From Boswellia sacra (taxonomy: Eukaryota > Streptophyta > Magnoliopsida > Sapindales > Burseraceae), in contig SNVD02009699.1 of NCBI GenBank assembly GCA_013180625.2, forward strand, positions 62,001-126,000: 64,000 bases of DNA, in the 5' to 3' direction. This document shows, in pieces, positions 49,357 to 60,339 of this stretch (its first letter is position 1; the number at the start of each line of letters is the position of its first letter). The position numbers and the translations under genes are program-made. The notes beneath the pieces are model-generated. The model was given only the letters and a program-made list of their open reading frames with translations. It did not search any database and had not been told where the DNA came from.

Positions 49357-49451
49357 ATAAGGTCCTTGGATTAATTTGGTAAGAATTTGTGATTTTTTTT
49401 TTAACTTAAAAGCAGTTTACTGTGCAAAGTTTCATAAGAGTAGAGCTGGCT

Positions 49452-52312
49452 ATACTACAAAAACACTCATTGATGAGTGTTGAAAAGGGACAATGATGAC
49501 AGTTTGAAACCCTCATCTATGCACCTGACATCGTAGGGGTGCTTCAAAATGATGACGGTTTCAAACACTCATCTTTTTGTACATATACGATGATAGTTTT
49601 TAAAACAACTGTGATCATTTTGTGTTTAAAGTGTTTTCATAGTACAGATACCATGACAACTTTTTCTTAACAACCCTCATCTTTGTAAAATTGAAATGCT
49701 TATATAATGACAGGTATTGTTGTTTACAACCGTTATCTTATTGATTTTTTTAATTAAAAAAATTTAAATTATTTTTTTTCAATATCATAGATGCTGCTCT
49801 AATTGATATATTAGATATTGAAACTCCTAGGTACATATAGAACAAATCCATAAATCTAAATTAATAGCCACAAGTACATAAATCCACATATCTAAATACA
49901 AATTTCATTACAATCGAAAGTAAACAACAAAATCTCGAAAGTAAAATCGTGCTTCATTAACAAGCATGATTCCTTTGAAAAAATTACAAAATGATAGTAC
50001 TTTCACCATGATTCCTTCCAAAAATTGTAAAACAATAAGACATTTTTACCAAAAAAGTAACAAAATAACAACAAGAAAAAAAAAGAGTGAAGAAAAAAAA
50101 TATAGTTACTAACTATCTTATAAAAATTATAATAACACAAGAAAAAAAGAAACATATAATTGAAAAAAGTAGCTAGATTTACCTATCGCATGGTATTGAA
50201 GTTATAAGGCATGATTTCTTTCAAAAAGATGCAAAATGATAGCACTTTCACTATGATTCCTTTCAAAATATTTTGCAACCAAAATTATCTGTAATTCAAA
50301 CAAAAAATTAAAAAGATATATGACCCATCAAAAGTCACTAGTATAACATCAAATTATTAATAAAATACATACCATATACTATTGTAAGTGAAAGAAAACT
50401 TTCATAGATACTCCGCCCACTCGCATCTAATCTCATCAATCGCTTCTTGGTCATAACTTTCTATTCTAGTAAACTATAAACATAAAATCACACTTTTAAA
50501 GATTACATCTAATTAAATATGGATGATATCAATTTAAACACAAAATTTGAAATTACCATATTCTCACAAAATCCTTTAAGATCAATAGCAATCTCCTTCA
50601 TATATGCCAAAATATAGTATCCACACTCAACATTTGTTGGTTGTCGAGGGCACTACACAACAAGGTATATAACTGGAATATTTAAAAATAATATTTTTAA
50701 AGAAAACTAATGCTTATACCTTGGTAGTCTTCCAATTTATGCTTTTTCGACTACCACGCTCTACACAATAGATCTTGAAAGCACTACATTTTCAAAATGC
50801 AACTACATAGATAAGTTAACTTGATAAATTATGATAGCTAATGTATTAAGGCTATAAGACTTACAAATGAATAAATTCCATTACATTTGTACGAGCATCA
50901 TGGCCAAAAGGATCCAAGAAGTATGCTTGAAAATGGTGTGGATCTATAACTACTAACATCCAATGTCCCCTATCAATGTTGCATCAATTTGAAACAATGT
51001 TCTCATATCAATGTTTAATTTAATTTCTAAGACATTAAAATATTTTAAGAGTTGTTTAAATTAGATATGATGCAATAGCAAATTAATTGCTATTGTTTTT
51101 GTTGATTAACTCACTTTTTATATGCTTGATAACCAATTAAAATAATTCATTGTGACTCATGCAATAAAACTAGATTGTGGATTTTGTGTGTGAGAATGAG
51201 TGTATTTGATATTTGGCAAACGTAAGTCTTCGTCATTTTTTCAAACAAGTTGTAGTTGTGGATTAGTAGCATCACGTCCAGATGCTTCTCTTTCCATGTT
51301 GACAAACCTAACAATCTTTCAATCAAAAAAACATTGGCAGCTTAAATTAAACTAAGCCATCCAACAAAACCACCCGTAAAATAATGCCATAAAATCATTA
51401 AATTCAAGAAATCATTAAACTAATAATATAAAATTATTAACCTTAAGTAGTTCTAGATAAGCCATGGCCCGCTTTGAAGAAATTGTCTAGTACTTTAATA
51501 ATTTACTCTTTTATGCTTTGACTAAACACTACAAACCTATTAAAATAAAAAATACTTTAAAAATTACCTTGTATTGTCTTCTTGTAAAAGCTGTACCAAC
51601 TTGGCTTGTCTTCTCCTTGCAGAGACAAGCGTGAAGCTGACTGACTTAGGGTAAAAAATTTTAAGCACCGTCAATTGTCTTTCAATACTTTACTCTTTTT
51701 ATGTTGTGAACTGACTAGCAAAACGACGTAGTTTTGCTATTTTTTTAAAATTCAAATTTCAAATTAAAAAAATTAATGGTATGGTTTTCCTTAAAATTTA
51801 AAACATAATTTAATATATAAAATTATAAATTGCTCGTAATGTATTTGACAATTTCACTTTAATTTTTTTTAAAATCTCATTAAAGAATTAAAAGTACTTT
51901 AAAAAATTAAATTATTTTAATCCAAACAATTTAATTTGATAATTAATTACTTTTTAATGAAACTTTAACAAAGATGATACTATATACTTGAAAGCACTCG
52001 TCTTTAATTTTTACAAATAAATGATGACATTTGAGAAAACCTCTCTCATCTATTAAGTGACATTATTTAATAATACAAGGATGAGTTTTTTTAGTTAAAA
52101 CACTCATCTTCTACTTTTACATACAATGATAACACTTTTACATACCGACACTCATATATCTAGTGTTATTGTTTATATATAAAAAAAGGATAATAGATGT
52201 AAACTATAACACTTATTAATAAAGTATCATTATTTTACTTCAACATAAACTATGACAGATAAAAACTAAACACTCATCTATTAATTGTCATAGTTTAACA
52301 TTTTTGTAGTAT
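49452..52312 (-). mobile_element. CACTA-like element with Ulp1-type gene
   Basis: The ends ATACTACAAAAA and its reverse complement TTTTTGTAGTAT frame 2.86 kb. They resemble the CACTACAAAAA terminus of plant CACTA (En/Spm) transposons, with the first C replaced. Subterminal repeats TGATGAGTGTTT and AACACTCATC occur in both end regions. A Ulp1 (C48) protease remnant lies on the - strand inside. A 3-bp duplication is not clear (gct / cac). Confidence 0.6.
50391..50969 (-). pseudogene. Ulp1-like C48 cysteine protease, partial
   Basis: Exon-like pieces in - strand order: 50969-50865 (H-W-M-L-V-V-I-D-P, then Y-F-L-D-P-F), about 50786-50722 (..RKSINWKTTK), about 50653-50556 (P-R-Q-P-T-N-V-E-C-G-Y-Y) and about 50470-50391 (..EAIDEIRCEWAEYL, stop). 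They show the His, Asp, Gln and Cys expected of a C48 SUMO-protease-type active site, in the right order, with plausible GT..AG junctions between them. The N-terminal part is not recognised. Such genes are usual passengers/second ORFs of plant CACTA elements. No stop was noticed inside the four pieces, so this part may still have been under selection recently; expression unknown. Confidence 0.65.
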
Positions 52313-52553
52313 CACTATAATAAAGAAGGTTATTTACGACAGGCAGAAACCACCATAAAAACACTTTTTACAGTAGTTTTGGCCTGCCATAAAAGCAACT
52401 GTTGTATAAACTTTTATGGCATTTCCCGCCCACCATAAAATACTTTTTACGATGAACATGACTACCGTCATAAAAACATATGACAAAGTGAAACTTATGT
52501 TTAAAAGTTTGTTGTTTTTTAATGTGTTTTCATAAGGCAATTTTGAAACAACA

Positions 52554-53121
52554 GTAAAGAGTTCTTTTTTTTAAATTTTTTGTTTTTGAATCCGGGCTGC
52601 TACTATTTATAGATTGATTCCCCTATCTCAAACAATGTTTTCATATAATGTTTCAATCATTCATTTATTGAATATGAAAAAAAAACCATGAAATCAAATG
52701 TCAAGACATCTCATTTAAATAGTTCAACCACAATCCAAACAAACAAAGCAAATATATATGTTCAAATATTTCTACCATAATCCAAACATCTCATTTACAT
52801 AGTTCAATAGCTTCCACATAACTCAATCATCTGATAAGTAAAGAGTTCTTTTTTTTATTTTTTTTGTTTTTGAATCCGGGCTGCTACTGTTTATAGATTG
52901 ATTCCCCTGTCTCAAACAATGTTCTAGTATAACGTTTCAATCATTCATTTATTGAATATGAAAAAAAAACCATGAAATCAAATGTCAAGACATCTCATTT
53001 AAATAGTTCAACCACAATCCAAACAAACAAACCAAATATATATGTTCAAATATTTCTACAATAATCCAAACATCTCATTTACATAGTTCAACAGCTTCCA
53101 CATAACTCAATCATCTGATAA
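52554..53121 (+). repeat. 284-bp tandem duplication
   Basis: Two head-to-tail copies, 52554-52837 and 52838-53121, about 96% identical by eye (e.g. CTACTATTTATAG versus CTACTGTTTATAG). They start GTAAAGAGTTCTTTTTTTT and each ends CATCTGATAA. It lies between the subterminal region and coding part of the CACTA remnant. Confidence 0.9.
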
Positions 53122-54449
53122 GTAAACCTCAAAACTTGATAAAACCTGCAAGAATAAATTTGTAACCTAGATCACATCATCCATCAATAGTATTAAGTAT
53201 TTTAACAAATTATATATAACACAAACTTCATTAATAGCTTATTTAATGTTTAATCTTGTTTTTACCTATTCGTGTTATTGGTTTAATGCATCATTTGTTA
53301 TGTTATTTGTTCTATGACTATCATGATATAAACAACTTTGGTGTCCACTTGAAGCATCTAAGACCTATTTAGAAATAAAAAATATGAAACATAAGTTAAA
53401 AAATAAATCAACTGAAACTATATTTTTATAAAAAATAAGTAAATACTAGTCCTATAGCACACTGCTCTATAAATTTTGGAAATCTCCTAATAGAAAGGAA
53501 ACGACTTCATGATACTGGCCCTTCAAGTTGTTGTGTGCTTCTTTCAAGTCATCGTGTGCTTGTTGTAAGGTACTTAATTGTTCCCTTAAGTGATTATCAG
53601 ATGAGCTGGAGCCTTGAATGTCAGTCAGAGATGGACCATGACCATATGTATATGTCTAGGCATAACCATGATGATCAGGTCCCATTACATTGCCAAATAC
53701 CTTCTCTTTCACTTGTTAAGTTGGTTGGTCTCGTGAAAATTGAGACAAACCTTCATTAAATTGACTCTACAACATTATGAAAAGAAATAACAAGTTAATG
53801 AAGATAAAGTAATAAGTAAAATTAATTCACAGATAGTGGATGAATATATAAGTTTAATTGATTTAGAACTTCCAATTACGCTGCACTTTTATCATCACAT
53901 ATTTCCCTATTACTTGTTCTAGTTTTGACAAAGATACTTATGCAATCAGTTTGTTCTCCATTTTTGATCATCTAAACAAAATAAAAGAAATAATAAATAG
54001 ATTTCTCTCATTAAGAAGCATTTAATAAATGATTACTTACCAATAATATCATAAAAAATAAACTCATCCCACCTTTTACTAATGCAACTCTAATGTAAGA
54101 GAAAGATAGCCACTTCTTAATAACTTACGTAGAGTAGTATTCAAGTCATAACAAAACTAAAATAACAACCACTAAAGATATACAACTAGATCTTTATAAC
54201 TAAAAAGTAAAGAGTATATAAAAAAAAAAATTCATAGTAGCCCAAATGTTAACTCTTCTCATTTTTGGGCAAACGACGTGTGGCTTGTTCAATGAAGTGC
54301 AACCTGTTGTGCACGCTTTACCTTATTCTTCTCTATAACTTCCTACAGTAAGAATACTTACGAAGTTTTTGTATTATATGATTTATAACAAAGACAAAAT
54401 TAATGTTTAGGCTATATATGTATTTTTTTAATTTTGTTAAGGACATACT

Positions 54450-54910
54450 TTAGCTTGTTCTATGCCCCAATAAGCTACAAATATTGGCCATTGATTTGGG
54501 TTAACTTTAAGAGGAGTAAAAGCTAACCGATCTTAATTTGTGTCATATATTTTTGTAATAATCCCTTTTGACACGAGCTTTCCAATCCCTCAAAAGGTTC
54601 CTAATTGCTTTTAGATAATGAGGTCTATACTCATCAAAAGCATCTTAATTATCGTACAATTACAAATTATAATAGATTAATGTAGATAAAAATAAAAATG
54701 TTATAACCTATGAATTACTTATAAATTACTCACCTTTACTTCTTTCCAGATGCCATATAACAGATGTTGTAGCATATTTTGCCACCAAGGACAAGTCAAT
54801 GGAGCCGTGTTGACATTTTTAGCTATGATTCTAAGTTGGGAGGTTAATTTGTCTTTGTTTGTGCCTACTGGTTGTCATTGGGAGTTAAACTGAACATGCA
54901 ACTTTCGCTC
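54450..54910 (-). pseudogene. plant En/Spm transposase (Transposase_24-like) remnant
   Basis: The - strand reads KLHVQFNS.. QPVGTNKDKLTSQL..I.KN at 54910-54800, a clear match in pattern to the plant transposase family PF03004 (R/K-L-.-V-.-F-N...G-.-P-.-G.N..K). Then, after a spacer, Y-L-K-A-I-R-N-L-L-R-D-W-K at about 54625-54590 and F-T-P-L-K-V-N-P..W at 54520-54480 continue the family. A stop and frame changes interrupt it. Confidence 0.65.
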
Positions 54911-55490
54911 TGAACCCCACTCATGAATAATACGAGCGGTTCCATATCCTTTTACAACTCTTGATATACCACTTACATCTATAGGTACAAATAAACAAAT
55001 GAGAAACAACTTATAAATTTTATTTTGTGAAAAAGTATCATTCATGTACCTACCTTGGTCTTCTGTATTCGTTTGAGCTTGGGAAGATATGGCCGATTGT
55101 CACCAAGATTCTTCTTTCCTTTGTACTATACTCTCCATAGAGATGTCTTTTCTGTCTCTTTAGTGGCATAGTGACGTATAAAAAAACATTCACATAACAA
55201 AATGTTACATCATTTCATAAATGTCATAATAATAAACATATTTATATCATAAAAAATTACAATCTATACAAATTTAATTGAACAAACTATATACATTATT
55301 CATAAAAAGTTGTAGTTACACGTAGACTTAGAGACAGATATGACAACTGTGCCTCAAACAAAAGCTAAATACAAAACGAGTTAATGAAAAAGAAACATGC
55401 TTAAGAAAATACTATCAATCGACATTGTCTATCTCATCATCATTGTCTTCTTTATTGATCCACTATTGTTCCATTAATTCCTTGCCTAAC

Positions 55491-55808
55491 TTATTTAACA
55501 TCTTCCTCTCGAAAATAACCTCTTTCATCTAGTTCTTGTTGTGCATATAGCTCAACTTGTGGAACCATGTTCATGGTAGATGAATTTTCGGAATTAAGAT
55601 TAAATGTATCTCTCATTGTCATTTTAAGAACAACATGCCAATCTTCATCTATACGATCTTGAATATAACAAACTTGCTCCGCTTGCTTTACTAAAATGAA
55701 AGGTTCATCATTAACATGGTTATCTTTGTATAACAGGTGAGTAAAATTAACCATCATGAAGTCAAATTCATCACAATTCTTTCTAACCCGATTATCAAAC
55801 CGCATCAC
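55491..55808 (-). pseudogene. DUF4216-containing CACTA protein fragment
   Basis: A 105-codon open stretch reads as DUF4216, the domain behind the TNP2 transposase in plant CACTA proteins: N-x-T-H-L-L-Y near the start, E-P-F-I-L-V-K-Q-A-E-Q-V-C-Y, then D-W-H-V-V-L-K. The domains that should precede it (transposase core) are missing upstream. A fragment of a dead transposase gene. Confidence 0.7.
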
Positions 55809-55883
55809 ACTTAAACAGAGTATAAGTCACGTCATTGACATAACAAATTTGAATTATATCCATTAACACTCCATGAAATATTA

Positions 55884-55950
55884 CACTATCGGAAAGAGGA
55901 TTTTTATCCTGTGTACTAACATAGCACATGGTATCAGCCGTTAATTACGT
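55884..55950 (+). other. possible CACTA terminus
   Basis: CACTATCGGAAAGAGG at 55884 faces to the right and looks like the left end of another CACTA element, but no partner was found. It may be chance. Confidence 0.25.
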
Positions 55951-55959
55951 GACTTATAT

Positions 55960-56660
55960 ATTGTTTAAGTGCGCTGTTTTAGGTTAGCTCTTGGTCTAGT
56001 GGGCTGGTTTGGATTTGATTTTGGTTTAGTGGGCTGCTTTGATTTAGTTTTTGGTTTTGTGGGCTGGTTTGGTTTGATGTTGAACAATAGTGGTCTGGTT
56101 TGGTTTAATTTTTGGTTTAGTGGACTGGCTTAGATTAGTGTTGAACAAGTGGGTTAGTTTGGTTTAGTTTTGGGTTTAGTGGCCTTGTTTGGGTTGATTT
56201 TTTGTTTAGTGGGCTAGTTTAGTTTTGTTTATATTGGGTTCGTTTGGGTTGTTTTTTGTTTATTGGGCTGGTTTTGTTTGTTTTTGGTTTAGCGGGGGGG
56301 TTTGGTTTAGTTTTGAGTTTAATGGACTTGTTTGGGTTAGTGGGTTAGTGGGTTTGTTTTGTTTTGTTTTTTATTTAATGGGCTAGTTTGGTTTTGTCTC
56401 TAGTTTAGTGGGCCGGGCTGCCTTAGGTAAGTTTTTGATCTATTGGGCTGGTTTGGTTTTGTTTTTAGTTTAATGGCCTAGTTTGGTTTTTTTTTTTTTT
56501 TGCTTTAGTGGGCTGGCGAGGTTTAGTATTGAACACTTGGATTGGTTTGGTTTAGTTTTCAGTATAGTGGCCCGGTTTGGGTTAGTTTTGGGTTTAGTGG
56601 CCCGGTTTGGGTTAGTTTTGGGTTTAGTGGCTTGGTTTAGCTTAGTTTTTGGTATATTAA
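55960..56660 (+). repeat. GGTTTAGTGGGCTGGTTTGG minisatellite
   Basis: About 700 bp of irregular tandem repetition, unit roughly 35-45 bp, built from TTTAGTGGGCTGGTTTGG and GTTTAGTTTTTGG. The + strand is almost free of A/C clusters and has extreme strand bias (G and T). Open frames here are artefacts. Confidence 0.85.
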
Positions 56661-57561
56661 CATGAACATAAAAATAAAAATTTCAAATGAATGGAAATAT
56701 AATGGTTATTGTTACCTGAAGGCTAAAGCTTCTATAAATTCTGTATCAACCTGCAGTAAAATAAATCAAATACGTATTAGTAAAAATTATAATAATGTTT
56801 TTGTAGGACCTTGAATCTTTCTAGAATTAATTTGATATTCAATTGAGTCTATAAACTTGGCATGCATGATTTCTCGCTTACTCCTCTCTCTTCTTTAACT
56901 TCTCTGATTTTCAAAAAGTAAAATTTTAGGAAACATAATTATAGTTTTAAATATAATTTATGTAATCAATAAAAGATCAATAGATTCATGCTTAATACAA
57001 GGGCTTAGAGAGGGAACAGTTCTAATTCTACCTTAGCTATCCTGCCACTCCAAAACAAATTTGTTTTCGCCTTTCAGCAATTTTCGTCTTTTGAGTTCTT
57101 GATTGTTGTATGAATTCCTGGCTGTTTCTACGGTTGCAACAGAAATGGGTCCAAATGACATATTTTTATAATAAGATTGATTTGCTTTTAATTTATATGC
57201 TATTTCTCATATTCATAATACGTTACACTAACACCATACTCAGGTTCAATTTCTACATGATAATAATGGAAGAGCAGCATCTTTCTTTAAACATGCACAT
57301 ATAAGAAAATATTAGTGTGCAACTCATGGAACTTGGTCAAGCTATATGTGTAAAGAACAACCCGCTTGTAGAACCAAACATGAATGATACTTCTAAGCCA
57401 TATATTATCCTACATCATTTGATATTATGATCAGATAGATACATGTGCTACTGATCAACTATCAACATGCGCAAATAAACTTGGTTTAATCTATATATTT
57501 AATCAAGTTTTTCCATTAGGATATTGGATTTTAAGTAATTTAAATAATTAACATTGTAGAT
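56661..57561. other. intergenic, no gene seen
   Basis: AT-rich; short ORFs only, none with a recognisable domain. Confidence 0.4.
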
Positions 57562-57960
57562 TTAAGGGTTTTCAATAGACATGTATATTGACACCTTGCT
57601 GGCAAGTGTCTTGGTTACAAAAGATGTAAGAAACACTTTACAAAGTGGAATCCATGTGGCAACTCCAATAAAATGGGGCAAAGAATTTGGCTTAAGCATG
57701 GCATGACTTTTAGACAATAACATAACTTCTAAGCAACATGAAGATGTGTAACTAATGAACTGCCTAACCTCCTCAACAACTCCAGCAGGTAGCTTCCAAA
57801 CGCTTGTTCCTTTGAATCTTCCTCTATTTTCTTGAACCACAAGAACCTACCCATTTGGAATAACATTCGAGGATAAGGAAGCAGTTTCCTTTAGGGTGTG
57901 GAGGCAGAATGTCTATGTCAATTGCATGTCCTATTGGAAATCCTTTAGAAAGAGCCTCCT
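57562..57960 (-). pseudogene. Nudix hydrolase-like gene fragment
   Basis: The - strand at 57850-57770 reads VLVVQENRGRFKGTSVWKLP then AGVVEE, matching the start of the Nudix fold in plant NUDT2/8/10-like proteins (V-L-V-V-Q-E..G-R-F.G-T..W-K-x-P-x-G-x-V). A stop (TAG) lies three codons before VLVVQE, where family members have a charged residue or Gln. The exon ends at a plausible donor (GAG|GTTAGG, about 57770), and the Nudix box GX5EX7REUXEEXGU is not found beyond. Nudix enzymes cleave nucleoside-diphosphate-linked compounds; this copy is a fragment. Confidence 0.55.
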
Positions 57961-58060
57961 CCTTCAACTGCAAGTGAAATATTATCCATATTCTCATACA
58001 GAGATGAAATTTCAGAAAAATGATGTACATAGGCAACAAGAGAAGCAGTCCAACAGTTCT

Positions 58061-58788
58061 AGCGTCAATATAAATGGCTTAACATAATTATTTTTGCACA
58101 AAAGCTTCCATGTGAAATGCGAAGATTCTTAAACCATCTCAAATTTTCACAACATAAGTAAAAAAATTATTAATGAAATGACTAAGTCATTTATAGCATG
58201 AACATTTAACACTGAATTTAACTTTGCACTGTTTCTCTAACACTATAAGTAGCATGGGTTTTTTTTTTTTTTTTTTTATGTACAAAACCTGTTTTCTATA
58301 TGTTATATATATGATATTGAATTACTAAAAGTAGACTATTTTCACTGTAATTATTGAAGGTATTATTTGATTAATTAATTTAGAAAAATTAACGTACCAT
58401 AATAATGCTTCATGAATGAATGATTTAAATTGAATTATTAATGTTTTAAGGATTCAAAGAATTATATCTAGTACACAGTTACTTGGAGGTAGATATAAAG
58501 TCAAGCTTATGTTATTAGGAAACCTTTTTTGCCACAAATGTCATTGATAAATGGTAATGTAATTGTTATCTTACTTGGAAAACCCTTTCTTTGGAAGGTA
58601 ATTTTGTTTAGTGTTCTAAAGGTGATTTTAATGAAAATGGTTTTAACCAAACACAAATCTTATTAAGAAATGACTTTAAATAAGTAGAGGATTTTGCATT
58701 GATTTTTAAGTAAATGAAATCTTCAAGGTCAGAGAGTTTTTTGAGCATGTGTTTTCGTCCGTTACTTTTATAATTTAAAAATCGGTAA
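58061..58788. other. intergenic with poly-T tract
   Basis: No gene. A T-run at 58259-58278. Confidence 0.4.
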
Positions 58789-60339
58789 TTTATTTATGAA
58801 AAAAATTTCGTGGATGACCCTCAGGTAAGGACTAAATACAATTGTAACCCCTTACTTTTAGAAATGTCCAAAGTGACCCTGTTGTTGGCTCCGTTTGCCT
58901 AAATGAAAGAGTTAAAGGGTATTATGGTAAACTAATATCAATTTTTTAATTTGGATAACGTGTAAGGTAATTGAGTTGTTAGGGAATGACACATGCATAA
59001 AACTTTTTATTTTTTTATTTTTTTCTCTTCCTTCCTTTTCCTTTTCTTCTCTCTTTTTTCTTTTTATTTTTTTCCTCTTTTAACTCTTTCTTCTTCTTTC
59101 TTTCTTTCTTATAGCGAGCCAAGCATATCCCAACCCTCTCTTTTTTTTTTTTTGTTTTTCTTCACTCTCACCTTTCTTTTCTCCCTCATCCTAATTTCTT
59201 TCTTCCCTCTCAATGGCTCAACATCAAACAAATCAAATTTGATCTTTCTTCCTTACTCTTGCAATGACTCAACTAGTGTTCAAATGAGTTGTTTTCACTA
59301 CCCAAGATAGTTTTTATCCACCTCTGATCGGCAGTTACTGTCACCCCAATCCCATTGAGTTCGTCAGTAGTCGATAATTAAAACCCCTCTGTCACTGTCG
59401 AAGAAAACTGTCAGAAAGTATCTCTGATCACCAAAAAAACTTGTTGACTTACTCAGATCTGGCAGGAAAATGGTGTTTCGTGTTACTGGAGTGTTTCTGA
59501 AGTTGTGTTGTCTCTCCTTGTGACTCACTGCATTTTTGTTTAATCGATTTTGATTTTGGTTGTTGGACTTTAAATTGATTTGGCTGAGTTGTTTGGATTT
59601 TGGATTTTTTTAAATGGTTCTTCCAATCGATTTTGGCTGTGTCTTGCAATCGATTTTGGCTGTGTTTGCTGCTGGTCATTAACGAAGGAATAAAAGATAA
59701 AAAAAAAAGACATGCTAGACGAGAGGGATACAGAGTTAAAAAAAAAGGTGAAAGACAAAAACAAAAAATGAGAGAAAAGAGAGAATTTTTATTTTATTTT
59801 ATTAATGTAATATAAATTTTTATTAATTTTAAATAATGAGGTGAAGACTTGCAAACGATTAATTGATAATTGATTACTGATGTGTGTGTCTGACAATGTT
59901 AGAGGGGCTTATTAGTTGTTACAATGCTACGTTATTTCTTGTTTCTGAAACGTCATTTTTTTCTTTTCGGAGTTCACATTTCGTAAAAAACGTGTTCTTT
60001 TATATTTTAATAATATGTTTTCATAAAATATTTTTTTAACATTTTCGAAGTTCAAATTTATCCCTCCCTAACTCTTCTCTCTTTATTTTCGCCTTATATT
60101 TTCTTCTTCTCCCCCTATTTCCAAGTTCAAACATTTTTCAATACTTTGCAGGTACTGTTTACTGAGATGTCCTCCTTCACTCAACTATAATTCGAACTCC
60201 CGTTTCTATTTTATCGCACCTATGTTTCAATGAAGCATCCCCACCCATCCATTCCTAGAAACCTTCAACCTTCATTGGCGTATTTGTGAGAAATTGACAA
60301 TCATTGGAAGAAAATCTGGTATTGTAGTCGACGGGGACG

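Larger units (their letters stand above)
52313..55883 (-). mobile_element. CACTA element remnant
   Basis: A canonical CACTA terminus, CACTATAATAAAGAAGG, starts at 52313. It is followed by subterminal CCATAAAA repeats (52360-52490), as in CACTA elements. Two typical En/Spm domains lie on the - strand further in (Transposase_24-like at 54.45-54.9 kb, DUF4216 at 55.5-55.8 kb). The TNP2 catalytic region expected beyond 55.8 kb is missing and no matching right terminus was found, so the element is truncated. Confidence 0.6.

Noticed and set aside
58993..59310. 105-codon ORF rich in Phe, Leu and Ser
   Set aside because: Translation of a CT-rich tract without other coding evidence.
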